NCBI RefSeq assembly: GCF_006494365.1
Contig: NZ_VHIP01000016.1
Coordinates: 1 to 64,000, forward strand
Length of the DNA: 64,000 nucleotides
DNA from: Aestuariibacter sp. GS-14
GTDB taxonomy: Bacteria > Pseudomonadota > Gammaproteobacteria > Enterobacterales > Alteromonadaceae
Direction of reading: 5' to 3'
This document shows, piece after piece, positions 55,642-64,000 of this stretch. Position 1 is the stretch's first letter, and each line of letters starts with the position of its first letter. A model generated the notes under the pieces. The model was not told where the DNA came from and ran no database searches. It was given only the letters and a program-made list of their open reading frames with translations. A program made the position numbers and the translations under genes.

Positions 55642-56574
55642 TTACAGGCCCATTGACTTAAGGCGCTGTGCCTGCTCTACAAATACCTGTACCGGATCGG
55701 TTTCAAACCAGTGATGAATACCAAAGACCTGATTTACCTCGTCCAGGTGATTCATGCGATAGCGGTCATTAATAACGTACCCTAACTGTGAACTGCAACT
55801 GGACACCAAGCCGTCGTTGGTTTCATCAAACGCTAAGCCGGTTAACACCATAAACGAGTCGCTTACATCCAGTGCATTAGTCAGCGTTTTACCACCACTC
55901 CATGAAAAATAGTAAACGCCATTCTCGGCCAGCATATCACCGTCATTTGTACAGTAACCGCTTGGCATGCCCTCTGGATAGCGAGCGTTAAACTTTGCAG
56001 CGCCTTCTGTGGTAAGTGAGTCCAGTGCGGCTACGCTGTCTGTTGGCAACGCTCGCGGGTCCGATCCCGTGACCAGCTCAATCACACTAGCAAAAGCATT
56101 AAATACTGTGGCGGCAACGCCTTCCTGAGGAGAGTCTTCAGTCAAACCTGCCCGAACAATATCCGCCACCTTACTGCCCTGATTCACACCTGCAACCGAG
56201 GTGGCTGATGCAACCAGCTCGGGCGCAACACTGGCGACGTATCGGATAGTTGGACCACCATGACTGTGACCAATCAGGTTAACCTTTTCAGCGCCTGAAT
56301 GTGCTAATACCTCCTGCACATAGGCCAACAACTGCTCGCCTCGTACTTCACTGGAATTGGCAGGTGACACTGTAGCGGTGTATACCTTCGCGCCGTAGCG
56401 TGTCAGTTTGTTGGGTACCTTGTAAAAGTAATCAACGCCCAGGGCGTCATCAAATCCAAACAAGCCGTGCACAAGCACAATCGGATATTTGGTTGAGGTA
56501 TCAGGGGCCGCGTAGGCAGGTACTGCAGCGTTAAACAACCATGCCAAACAAGCGAAATAGAGTGCTTTTTTCAT
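55642..56574 (-). CDS. lipA: Secreted triacylglycerol lipase (family I.1)
   Basis: This 310-residue precursor has a signal ending near PAYAA. The alpha/beta hydrolase nucleophile is Ser104 in GHSHGG, the oxyanion loop is HGLFGFDD, and the MNHLDEVNQVFG segment holds the calcium/histidine region. GYCTNDGDML and SSCSSQLG provide the conserved disulphide. It precedes the foldase gene by 1 base, matching lipA-lifO. Secretion through the type II system is expected. Confidence 0.92.
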   Translation of the reverse strand: MKKALYFACLAWLFNAAVPAYAAPDTSTKYPIVLVHGLFGFDDALGVDYFYKVPNKLTRYGAKVYTATVSPANSSEVRGEQLLAYVQEVLAHSGAEKVNLIGHSHGGPTIRYVASVAPELVASATSVAGVNQGSKVADIVRAGLTEDSPQEGVAATVFNAFASVIELVTGSDPRALPTDSVAALDSLTTEGAAKFNARYPEGMPSGYCTNDGDMLAENGVYYFSWSGGKTLTNALDVSDSFMVLTGLAFDETNDGLVSSCSSQLGYVINDRYRMNHLDEVNQVFGIHHWFETDPVQVFVEQAQRLKSMGL

Positions 56575-56971
56575 GTGTGTGTCCTGTCTTGTATATTTTC
56601 AGTTGTCATTAATATTCTGTCGTTAGGATCTCATCAGAGGTCTAACCATTGTTATTATTTTGTTAACATTCCATTAATTTTTGCAACTTTCAAGTGAAAT
56701 ATTACTTTTGGGACATGCCATTTTTGCTACACGATAGCGGCAAGACTGGTAGTATTTATTGAATTTTCCTTATAAATTAGCGCATTATTCACGAAATATG
56801 CGGGTGGCACGGCCCATTAGCCATATCATTCACCATATGAATGCGCATCATGGATAGCAGAAATACATTTGAGATAATAAATACGTCGAGACATCGGTAT
56901 AAATGATGTCTCTTTATTAGGAATGGGCACCCGGCTTTTGAAACCAGACTGGAAAATTGTGGGTATTTAAT
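56575..56971. other. AT-rich spacer, possible small RNA with plus-strand terminator
   Basis: This gap of 397 bases lies between lipA and a glutathione S-transferase gene. It has no gene-like frame. GAGACATC (56888-56895) and GATGTCTC (56905-56912) form a perfect 8-bp stem followed by TTTATT, which reads as a plus-strand terminator. Upstream are several short palindromes around 56810-56850. A small plus-strand RNA is possible, but no good promoter was seen. Confidence 0.35.
56888..56918 (+). terminator. Plus-strand terminator-like hairpin
   Basis: The stem GAGACATC/GATGTCTC with a 9-base loop is followed by TTTATT. No plus-strand gene ends here, so it may terminate an unannotated transcript. 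Confidence 0.4.
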
Positions 56972-57586
56972 TCAAGCTGATGCGCTGGCTCTTGCGCTAA
57001 CCTGTTGATGCCAACGCTTCAGATTTTCCTGATGCTCGGCCATTCTAATTTTAACTACGCGAGCAAAATCAATCGCACATAGCGCAATAATATCGGCAAT
57101 AGTGAAGGTATCGCCGGCAATGCAGTCACTCTCACCCAAACGAGCGTCGAGAATATCCAGAAATGCCACTACATCTTTACCCGCTTGCTCTCCAAAAGCA
57201 GGCACAGGGGTCATACGATCCTTAAAATAGCCGGTGGTATGCTGAAAGCACTGGGTAACCGGTAACATTAAGCTCTGATCAACACGCCGCTGCCACATGC
57301 CAATAATGCCTTTTTCCAGCGGTGTCGTTCCCATTAACGGCGGTTCGGGATGCATGGCTTCTATGTACGTACAAATGGCGTCGGTTTCACTTATGCAGGT
57401 GCCATCTGCCAATTCCAAAATGGGTAACTTTCCCATCGGATTCTTAGCCAGCATCTGGGGTGTGCGGTTTTCCCCTTTTTGAATGTCGAGTTGCACATAG
57501 TTCGCCGCAATGCCTTTTTCCGCCAGGAACATGCGTACCCTGCGCGGATTCGGCGCCCGGGACGAATCGTAAATGGTGTATGACAT
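56972..57586 (-). CDS. Glutathione S-transferase
   Basis: This 204-residue cytosolic protein has an N-terminal thioredoxin-like GST domain (SSRAPNPRRVRMFLAEKGI, with KNPMGKLPILELADGTCISETDAI giving the glutathione site) and a C-terminal helical domain. GGGAG lies 8 bases before ATG 57586. It could act in detoxification; the electrophile is unknown. Confidence 0.9.
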   Translation of the reverse strand: MSYTIYDSSRAPNPRRVRMFLAEKGIAANYVQLDIQKGENRTPQMLAKNPMGKLPILELADGTCISETDAICTYIEAMHPEPPLMGTTPLEKGIIGMWQRRVDQSLMLPVTQCFQHTTGYFKDRMTPVPAFGEQAGKDVVAFLDILDARLGESDCIAGDTFTIADIIALCAIDFARVVKIRMAEHQENLKRWHQQVSARASASA

Positions 57587-57643
57587 AGTTTGACTCCCTG
57601 TTATCTGACAGCCTAAGGTCTGTTGATCTGATTTACTATCAGA

Positions 57644-58414
57644 TTAATCATTAAAGTAACGCTTATAAAGCTGGATATAGTTCACTCTCATCGACGGGCA
57701 CAGTCGCCACCGACCGGAAAACGGATTTAATTTCATGCCGGTCTCGTAAACAGGTTCAAACCTGTCCGACTTCACCCAATCAGCTAATTCTTCAGGTTGG
57801 ACAAATTTTTTCCAGTCATGGGTGCCAACAGGCAAATAGCGCATTACGTATTCCGCCCCCAAAATTGCAATTAACCAGGACAACCAGGTCCTGTTTAACG
57901 TAGCCAGTACTAATGTCCCTTTGGGGTTAACCAACTGGGCGCATTGCTTAATTAATGCGGGTTGATCTGGCACGTGCTCCACTACTTCTGCGTTGATCAC
58001 AACATCGTATTGATTACCGTCGGCGATTTGCTGATCGCTCAGTTGATGAAGATAACGAATCGTGAGCCCGGATTGCGACGCATGTAACCTGGCAACTTCT
58101 ATACTCACTGCACTGGCATCAATACCCGTTACCTTGGCACCTTCTTTGGCCAGCGCTTCACTGATAAGCCCCCCACCACAGCCGACATCCAGTACGGTTA
58201 AATCTCGCAGACACTGAGGACTTTGTGGATCGCGATTATGACAATACGCCAGATGCCTGACCATATAGGCAGAACGGGTAGCATTAAACGCCAATGCGGT
58301 TTTAAACTTGCCGGCAGGGTCCCACCATTCCCTGGCCAATTTATTAAAACGGGCCAACTCCTTAGCCGAAGTATTTTCTTTAATTGGTTGACTTAGCTGA
58401 CTTTTGTCTAACAT
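57644..58414 (-). CDS. UbiG-like 3-demethylubiquinol O-methyltransferase
   Basis: This 256-residue SAM-dependent methyltransferase has motif I VLDVGCGGGLISEALAKEGA and VVINAEVVEHVPDQ, the core of UbiG, which carries out two O-methylations in ubiquinone synthesis. The C-terminal NPFSGRWRLCPSMRVNYIQ differs from the E. coli type and looks closer to the alphaproteobacterial or mitochondrial type as I recall it. Start ATG 58414 is preferred. It may be a second, transferred copy; other roles are possible. Confidence 0.75.
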   Translation of the reverse strand: MLDKSQLSQPIKENTSAKELARFNKLAREWWDPAGKFKTALAFNATRSAYMVRHLAYCHNRDPQSPQCLRDLTVLDVGCGGGLISEALAKEGAKVTGIDASAVSIEVARLHASQSGLTIRYLHQLSDQQIADGNQYDVVINAEVVEHVPDQPALIKQCAQLVNPKGTLVLATLNRTWLSWLIAILGAEYVMRYLPVGTHDWKKFVQPEELADWVKSDRFEPVYETGMKLNPFSGRWRLCPSMRVNYIQLYKRYFND

Positions 58415-58677
58415 CCGACAATTCCAAAGACGCCATTTTATGGGCATGAAGTATAGTACAGCCTGAGTCTGATGATGAAGATTTGTGTAAAGCAGACTGT
58501 ATTTATGCTCATCTCAATTAATTGATCGACGGTGATTAAGCGTTGCCTGTTGTTACCCTCGCCGAATCAAATGTGATCACTTTGAAAGAGATGCCAGCAA
58601 TAATTTTATACTAAAGTTGAAATTTAATGATTTGCACACTACGTTTTGTTTTAGTGATTTGCGAAAGGAACACACCA

Positions 58678-60138
58678 ATGAACCTGCAATTTATCGATTT
58701 GCACACTGAGCCACATCGTTCATTGATTGTGGTCGCAAAGAAAACAGGCATGCAGCTTACGTATCTGGTTATATCCTTGGCATGCTGTGTTTTGGCAGGG
58801 CATCTTCTGGATATTGAGTATTTATATCGTCCGGTTCAGGATGGTCCGTCTACGCATCCGCTCACCGCATTATTATTCCTGCTGCTGGCGATGGCCTTGC
58901 TCTTTCAGTTTACGCACCGGTCTGTTTCCTTAGGCTTGCAATTTATTGTCGCTTCAATATTGGCATCACTATTCATGGTTAATGCAACATCGCCTGATCA
59001 GCCATTTCTGTCTTTGTCATCGTCTAAACACCTGGCAGACATTTTTAATCTTCAGCCCTCTAACCGTTTGTCGGGCAATAGTTTCGTTGTGATAGGTTGT
59101 ATGCTGTTTTCAATATGGGCCCGCAAGCGCAGACATCACATACTTTGCCAGGCCCTCGCATTAATGTCGCTATGCATCGCTACCACGGCTCTAATAGGTT
59201 ATGCCTATCACACTCCGGCTCTTTATCAGGATATGTCATTGTTTACGGTAACCCTTAGCTTTTTCCTTGCCGCTTCGGTGCTGGGGATTTCAGCAAACAG
59301 AGGAACAGTTCGCGCGGCACTCTCCCCTCATCTGGGAGGTCAGATAGTCCGGATACAATGTATTGTGGGTGGGGTATTCTTCTTTGGTACCGGCTACCTG
59401 GTGTTTCGCTCTTTAGCCAATGCGCAGGTGAGCAGTTTATTCGGAAGCTATATGATCGCTGCTTGTTGGTTCCTGTTCGTGGTGCTTATGACCGGGGCGA
59501 GTGTATTTGAGCAAACCGACCGTACTCGGCGCAAATTGGAAAAGAAACTACGAGCGGTGGCGCTCTACGATGAACTCACCCAATTATTGAATCGTCGGGG
59601 ATTTAAACAGATCATTGACCAACAACTTGCACATCAACGCAGAGTCGGTGGTGGAATGGGTCTAATGCTGGTAGACATTGATCATTTTAAGCAGGTAAAT
59701 GACCGCTATGGCCATGACATAGGAGATAAGGTTATTCAGCACGTGGCCTGGCATCTTCGCCGACTGGTAAGGGATACCGATTCAGTATGCCGCTATGGCG
59801 GTGAGGAATTTGCCATATTGCTGCCGCATACGGATCCCGAAGGTGTAATCATTGCCGCCAACACTCTTCAACATGCCATTGAAGCACTCAGCATGCCGCT
59901 ATTTAACGACTCGCATTCGGAAACTCTGTCAGTAACAGTATCGATAGGTTGCTCTAATGTGGTGAATGGGTTAACTGAGAAAGCCTTCAAACGCGCTGAT
60001 GAAGCGTTATACGAATCTAAACGCGCAGGCAGAAACTGTGTCTCCGGGCGATTCGAAGCGCCACATTCCGATTATTCCAAATCCAGGAAGGCACACCGGA
60101 GCCGTCATTTTTTCCGTACCGCCAAACAACAAAGTTAA
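58678..60138 (+). CDS. Membrane-bound diguanylate cyclase
   Basis: This 486-residue protein has an N-terminal integral membrane domain of about 7-8 hydrophobic segments (residues 20-260) and a C-terminal GGDEF domain. The active site is GGEEF (residues 374-378), and the RDTD inhibitory I-site lies five residues before it. It should make cyclic di-GMP under feedback control. ATG 58678 is chosen because AAGGA lies 8 bases upstream. The membrane part is of the MASE-like sensor type, with unknown signal. Confidence 0.9.
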   Translation: MNLQFIDLHTEPHRSLIVVAKKTGMQLTYLVISLACCVLAGHLLDIEYLYRPVQDGPSTHPLTALLFLLLAMALLFQFTHRSVSLGLQFIVASILASLFMVNATSPDQPFLSLSSSKHLADIFNLQPSNRLSGNSFVVIGCMLFSIWARKRRHHILCQALALMSLCIATTALIGYAYHTPALYQDMSLFTVTLSFFLAASVLGISANRGTVRAALSPHLGGQIVRIQCIVGGVFFFGTGYLVFRSLANAQVSSLFGSYMIAACWFLFVVLMTGASVFEQTDRTRRKLEKKLRAVALYDELTQLLNRRGFKQIIDQQLAHQRRVGGGMGLMLVDIDHFKQVNDRYGHDIGDKVIQHVAWHLRRLVRDTDSVCRYGGEEFAILLPHTDPEGVIIAANTLQHAIEALSMPLFNDSHSETLSVTVSIGCSNVVNGLTEKAFKRADEALYESKRAGRNCVSGRFEAPHSDYSKSRKAHRSRHFFRTAKQQS

Positions 60139-60142
60139 TTCG

Positions 60143-60562
60143 TTACGATTGTTTGGCAGCCCAGTTTGCCAATGCAGCCTGAGCATTGGCATCGATAGCG
60201 GCCTTGTTCTGGCTTACCCAGTATTTTTCCATCACGCGTACATTGGCTTGATTTGCCTTGTAAAAGAAGTCGGCTATGTCACCTACCACAGGTATAAAAC
60301 CTAAGCCAAAATCGAGCAGTGCATTGCGCAACATCACTTTTACCAACCCGGTTGGCAACCCCATTTGCTTACCCAGATAAACAATACGCAACGCAGCGAT
60401 AAGCATAATTGCATCCCCTACTCCGGGGATTAAACCAATAATGGCATCAAATCCAATCCGAAAAGGCACAAATGGGAGCTTAAACGCAGTGTCTAACCGG
60501 TTAGCCAGCTTTTGTGCTTTCAGCAACTCAGTAGGCGCAGTAACTCCCGTTGTGTTGTTCAT
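60143..60562 (-). CDS. DUF4112 protein
   Basis: This 139-residue protein has two glycine/proline membrane-associated repeats: DAIIGLIPGVGDAIML and LLDFGLGFIPVVGDIADFF, the DUF4112 hallmark. It is probably a small inner-membrane protein. The start overlaps the hemH stop in an ATGA, so it is coupled to hemH. The function is unknown. Confidence 0.85.
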   Translation of the reverse strand: MNNTTGVTAPTELLKAQKLANRLDTAFKLPFVPFRIGFDAIIGLIPGVGDAIMLIAALRIVYLGKQMGLPTGLVKVMLRNALLDFGLGFIPVVGDIADFFYKANQANVRVMEKYWVSQNKAAIDANAQAALANWAAKQS

Positions 60563-61638
60563 TGTTTGCTTCCTAGCTCCCTCGCCAGCTGTTCACGCTG
60601 TGCATTGTTACCTGAAACCTGCCAGCCATGCAGGTTTTCTTTTACCAGTTCAAACAACATATTTATATGTGCTGAATCGCTGTTAAGTGCGGGAATATAT
60701 TCATAACGCTCTCCGCCAGCTTCCATAAAGTACTCGCGATTTTCTTCGCCAATTTCCTCAATCGTTTCCAGACAATCGGCAGAAAAGCCTGGGCATACCA
60801 CCTGCACTGACTTCACGCCCTCTGACGGCAAACCCTTAAGGGTTTCATCGGTATAGGGTTTCAACCACTCTTCGCGGCCAAAACGCGATTGGAAGGTAGT
60901 CATATACTCGGACTTTGTTAATCCAAGTGCCTCAGCGATTAGACGTGACGTTTTGTGACACTCACAGTGATACGGATCGCCATTGTCCAGATACCGCTTC
61001 GGAACACCGTGATAAGATAAAATCAACTTATCTGCCCGTCCGTGTTGCTGCCAATGTTGCTGAATCTTATTCGCCACCGCCTGAATGTAGCCAGGACGAT
61101 CGTGGTAATGGCTGATAAAACGAAAATCCGGTAGCCAGCGACGTTTAACAAAATCATGCGCTACTGCATCAAACGTTGACGCAACTGTAGAGGCACTGTA
61201 CTGAGGATAAAGAGGCAGTACCAGTAACTTGCGAACCCCCGCATTCAGCATGCGATCAATAGTATTGCTAACGGAAGGCTCACCGTAACGCATGGCATAC
61301 TCCACCACCACGCTGTCACCGAATGCTTTTCGACATTCCTCTGCCAGGGCCGTGGCCTGTGCTTTGGTATGCACCATTAATGGTGAGCCGTGTTCAGACC
61401 ACACCGAGGCATAGGCTTCTGCGGAACGCTTTGGACGCACATTCAAAATAATACCGTTTAAGATAAACCACCATATCAGGCGGGGAACTTCCACCACCCG
61501 GGGGTCAGACAAAAACTCCTTAAGATAGGGCTTAAGCGCGGCTTTAGTAGGCGCCTGAGGCGTACCTAAATTGGTAATTAACACACCAATTTTATCTGAC
61601 TGACCATGGGTAAATCCGGTATTTCCAGTGAATTTCAT
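60559..61638 (-). CDS. hemH: Ferrochelatase
   Basis: This 359-residue enzyme inserts ferrous iron into protoporphyrin IX, the last step of haem synthesis. The active-site His lies in LSYHGVPKRYLDNGDPYHCEC, and the C-terminal CPGFSADCLETIEEIGEE carries the acidic residues. NLGTPQAPT is the conserved N-terminal segment. The gene overlaps the DUF4112 gene by 4 bases. Confidence 0.94.
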   Translation of the reverse strand: MKFTGNTGFTHGQSDKIGVLITNLGTPQAPTKAALKPYLKEFLSDPRVVEVPRLIWWFILNGIILNVRPKRSAEAYASVWSEHGSPLMVHTKAQATALAEECRKAFGDSVVVEYAMRYGEPSVSNTIDRMLNAGVRKLLVLPLYPQYSASTVASTFDAVAHDFVKRRWLPDFRFISHYHDRPGYIQAVANKIQQHWQQHGRADKLILSYHGVPKRYLDNGDPYHCECHKTSRLIAEALGLTKSEYMTTFQSRFGREEWLKPYTDETLKGLPSEGVKSVQVVCPGFSADCLETIEEIGEENREYFMEAGGERYEYIPALNSDSAHINMLFELVKENLHGWQVSGNNAQREQLARELGSKQ

Positions 61639-61706
61639 TTAGTTACTATTCCGCGTTTATAACTTGCTATGTGTGCATACTACGAAAAGTACGCCCAAAC
61701 AGACTA

Positions 61707-63302
61707 CTACGGCTGATAATAAGTCGCGGCACCCGGACCAACCGGCATCCCCAACACAAATACCCAGATGAAAAACAACAGGGTCCAGCCAATCATAAAT
61801 ACCATACTGTAAGGCAGCATCATGGCGATTAATGTGCCCATACCTACATCCCGCTTATATTTAGCTGCCATAGCCATAATTAAACCAAAATAACTCATCA
61901 TTGGTGAAATTACGTTGGTAACCGAGTCACCAATCCGGTAAGCAGCCTGAATGACCTCAGGCGCATACCCAACCAACATGAGCATGGGCACAAAGATAGG
62001 CGCAGTCACTGCCCATTGAGCTGAAGCGCTACCCAGTGATAAGTTTACTATCCCGCACATTAAAATAAACAGCACGAACACTTCGGGGCCATCGAGCCCT
62101 AACTTCTGTAACAGTGCCGCACCTTCTACTGCCATTACCGTGCCCAGATTGGTCCAGTTGAAGAACGCGACAAACTGCGCGGCAAAGAATACCAAGGTGA
62201 TATATAACCCCATAGATCCCATGCTTTTAGACATCGCATTAATGATGTCGCGATCGTTTTTCATGGTACCGGCAAGGCGTCCGTAAACAAAACCAGGTAT
62301 TGCAAAACTGATAAAGATAAACGCCACAATGCCTTTCAGGAAGGGCGAGCCAGCCACCTCTCCGGTGTTGGGGTGTCGCAATATGCCATTGTCAGGTATC
62401 ACCGTTAGCGCCAGTACAGCACAAACACTGAAAAACGCCACACCCGCCCATTTGAGGGCACGGATTTCAACGTCTGAGGGCGCTTCCATTTTTTGCTTGT
62501 CCAGCGCAACAGACGCCTCGTTGCTGTCGTACTGGCCTAATCGGGGCTCTACCACCTTCTCAGTAACAAGCGTACCCATCGCTGCAATTAAAAAGGTACT
62601 AATAAACATGAAATACCAGTTTACTTCAGGGCCGACAACATAATCCGGATCGATCATGCGGGCAGCCGCTTCAGTAATCCCCGACAACAGCGGGTCCACC
62701 GTTCCCAGTAACAAATTAGCACTGTAGCCCGCCGAGACACCGGCAAATGCCGCAGCCAGTCCGGCCAGTGGATGACGCCCCAGCGCATGAAAGATCATGG
62801 CTGCAAGGGGAATGAGTACCACATAGCCCAATTCTGATGCGGTATTGGAGATGATGCCGGCAAACACAATGGCAAAGGTTACCATGCGTTTGGATGCATT
62901 CATTACCAGTGCGCGCATGGCGGTAGACAGCAATCCGGAATGTTCAGCTACCGATACCCCCAACAGGGCAACCAGTACCGTGCCTAACGGCGCAAACCCA
63001 GTAAAATTGGTGACCAAGCCAGTAACAATGCGTTGTAAGCCTTCGGCGCTCAATAGTGAAATCACAGGAATCATGCCATCCGGTGAACGGCCTTTAGCCC
63101 CTTCCGGTCGTGGATCAACGACTGAAACCTCAAAATAACCCAAAATACCGCTGAGAATAACAATCCCCAGTGCGAGCAATGCAAATAGCGTAACCGGATG
63201 CGGCAGAAGGTTTCCAAGCCACTCTACAGTGGTGAGAAACCGTGAAAAGAGGCCTTTTTGCGGCGTCGATTCTGTCGGTTTAGTGATGTTTTCTACACTC
63301 AA
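61707..63302 (-). CDS. AbgT family transporter, TTG start
   Basis: This 531-residue integral membrane protein has 11-12 hydrophobic segments and the AbgT family segments (VTLFALLALGIVILSGIL, TASELGYVVLIPLAAMIFHAL, NLSLGSASAQWAV). The family exports p-aminobenzoyl-glutamate or related sulfonamides/folate catabolites. TTG 63302 is the start, with an AGAGGA site upstream. Substrate is inferred only from family membership. Confidence 0.88.
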   Translation of the reverse strand: MSVENITKPTESTPQKGLFSRFLTTVEWLGNLLPHPVTLFALLALGIVILSGILGYFEVSVVDPRPEGAKGRSPDGMIPVISLLSAEGLQRIVTGLVTNFTGFAPLGTVLVALLGVSVAEHSGLLSTAMRALVMNASKRMVTFAIVFAGIISNTASELGYVVLIPLAAMIFHALGRHPLAGLAAAFAGVSAGYSANLLLGTVDPLLSGITEAAARMIDPDYVVGPEVNWYFMFISTFLIAAMGTLVTEKVVEPRLGQYDSNEASVALDKQKMEAPSDVEIRALKWAGVAFFSVCAVLALTVIPDNGILRHPNTGEVAGSPFLKGIVAFIFISFAIPGFVYGRLAGTMKNDRDIINAMSKSMGSMGLYITLVFFAAQFVAFFNWTNLGTVMAVEGAALLQKLGLDGPEVFVLFILMCGIVNLSLGSASAQWAVTAPIFVPMLMLVGYAPEVIQAAYRIGDSVTNVISPMMSYFGLIMAMAAKYKRDVGMGTLIAMMLPYSMVFMIGWTLLFFIWVFVLGMPVGPGAATYYQP

Positions 63303-63518
63303 AACATATCCTCTGTCGTTTATTATTATGATGTTGCTTTTATGTCCTGGCGGATAGTGATTATTACCAGGCTATTTTTAACGCGAAGTTTACCTCATTT
63401 CGCGGTATTTGGGCAGCGAATCAGCAGTATTTGCGGCAGTTAGCGGTATGTTAAAGAACGTGACAACCGGTATTGGTATAGTAGAAAGCTTATCGCTATG
63501 TTTCTATTAAGCCTAACG

Positions 63519-63548
63519 AAAAAAGCCGATGCAGTGCATCGGCTTTTT
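63519..63548 (-). terminator. Terminator after hflC
   Basis: GCCGATGC and GCATCGGC form an 8-bp stem with a 3-base loop, flanked by A and T runs. On the minus strand it lies 26 bases after the hflC stop and is followed by a U-tract. It is bidirectional in form. Confidence 0.85.
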
Positions 63549-63573
63549 GTATTTGCATTAGTATGCGTTGCGG

Positions 63574-64000
63574 TTATTTGCCGCCTGTACGTGACTTCAT
63601 ATAACGGAAGAAATCACTGTCAGGTTCTACCACTAACACATCGTCCTTGCTGTTAAAGCTTGCCCGGTAAGCATCCATACTACGCAGGAAACCATAGAAC
63701 TCAGGGTTTTTAGAGTAAACTTCAGCATAGATTTGCGCTGCGGTTGCATCGCCTTCACCGCGCAACTGACGGGCATTACGCTCGGCATCAGCCAACATAA
63801 CCGTTACTTTTGCTTCGATGTTAGCCTTAATTACTTCAGCCTGTTCCTGACCTTGAGAGCGATGCTCACGCGCCACACCGGCTCGCTCAGCACGCATACG
63901 CTGGAAAATAGAGTTACTGACTTCGGTAGGCAGGTTAATTTGCTTAACGCGAACGTCAACAATTTCAATACCCAGCTCGTCAGAAGAGGTTGCAGTTTGT
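63574..64000 (-). CDS. hflC: Protease modulator HflC, C-terminal part (cut by window end)
   Basis: The visible 142 codons include IEIVDVRVKQINLPTEVSNS, the SPFH-domain end, and then the long helix MRAERAGVAREHRSQGQEQA. The C-terminus reads EGDATAAQIYAEVYSKNPEFY and on to a DVLVVEPDSDFFRYMKS ending. HflC with HflK forms the membrane complex around FtsH. The reading frame is open through the last base of the window, so its start and hflK lie outside it. Confidence 0.95.
   Translation of the reverse strand, partial: QTATSSDELGIEIVDVRVKQINLPTEVSNSIFQRMRAERAGVAREHRSQGQEQAEVIKANIEAKVTVMLADAERNARQLRGEGDATAAQIYAEVYSKNPEFYGFLRSMDAYRASFNSKDDVLVVEPDSDFFRYMKSRTGGK

Overview
The window comes from the chromosome of a Gammaproteobacterium, most likely a marine Alteromonadaceae (Alteromonas/Aestuariibacter relatives). 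I infer this from the E. coli-like ribosomal and RNA polymerase proteins, the rpoC-rpsL junction, an amylosucrase locus, a FolM/FolE pair, a DmdC-type acyl-CoA dehydrogenase and the many lipoproteins. No database was searched, so the genus is only suggested. No prophage, CRISPR array, rRNA operon or complete insertion sequence was seen.

Layout. (1) 1-15.8 kb, all on the minus strand, is the core expression block in transcription order: tRNA-Trp, secE, nusG, rplK, rplA, rplJ, rplL, rpoB, rpoC, rpsL, rpsG, fusA, tuf (cut by the window start). Three sigma70-type promoters and several intrinsic terminators or attenuators can be read in its gaps. The rpsL leader stands out: its promoter apparently starts transcription inside the 5' arm of the rpoC terminator. 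(2) 16-19.6 kb has a lipoprotein, a large acyl-CoA dehydrogenase and a 0.7-kb gene-free cluster of palindromic and tandem repeats. (3) 19.5-28.1 kb has an ABC exporter, an RraA-like protein, a CPBP protease, an exported module of flavin amine oxidase, cytochrome c and RidA lipoprotein, a hydrolase, a solute-binding protein and an ACT protein. (4) 28.1-36.6 kb is housekeeping: dbpA, pyrC, an FdhF/YdeP-type molybdoenzyme with fdhD, a PhnA-domain protein, blc, an aldo/keto reductase and a YaeR-type VOC protein. (5) 36.6-41 kb looks like a sucrose locus: ROK fructokinase and MFS transporter, with a divergent amylosucrase. (6) 41.1-41.4 kb is a 268-bp MITE-like element with perfect 22-bp inverted ends. 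(7) 41.6-45.4 kb has a small zinc-ribbon protein, folE, folM and the aguA-aguB putrescine pair. (8) 45.4-52.8 kb carries the ligase-associated DNA repair set (PdeM, Lhr-type helicase, exonuclease, ATP-dependent ligase), split by a glycosyltransferase and a small lipoprotein. (9) 52.9-64 kb has a penicillin-binding-type hydrolase, a lipase with its foldase, a GST, a UbiG-like methyltransferase, a diguanylate cyclase, a DUF4112 protein, hemH, an AbgT transporter and hflC (cut by the window end).

How it fits together. The first 15.8 kb is textbook and largely co-transcribed. The most interesting accessory units are the amine oxidase/cytochrome c/RidA operon, in which all three products look exported and the chemistry is complementary, the amylosucrase locus, the split ligase-associated repair set, and two non-coding structures (the rpsL leader and the MITE). 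I found no clearly unprecedented multi-gene system. The amine oxidase module and the leader architecture are the best candidates for something not well described.
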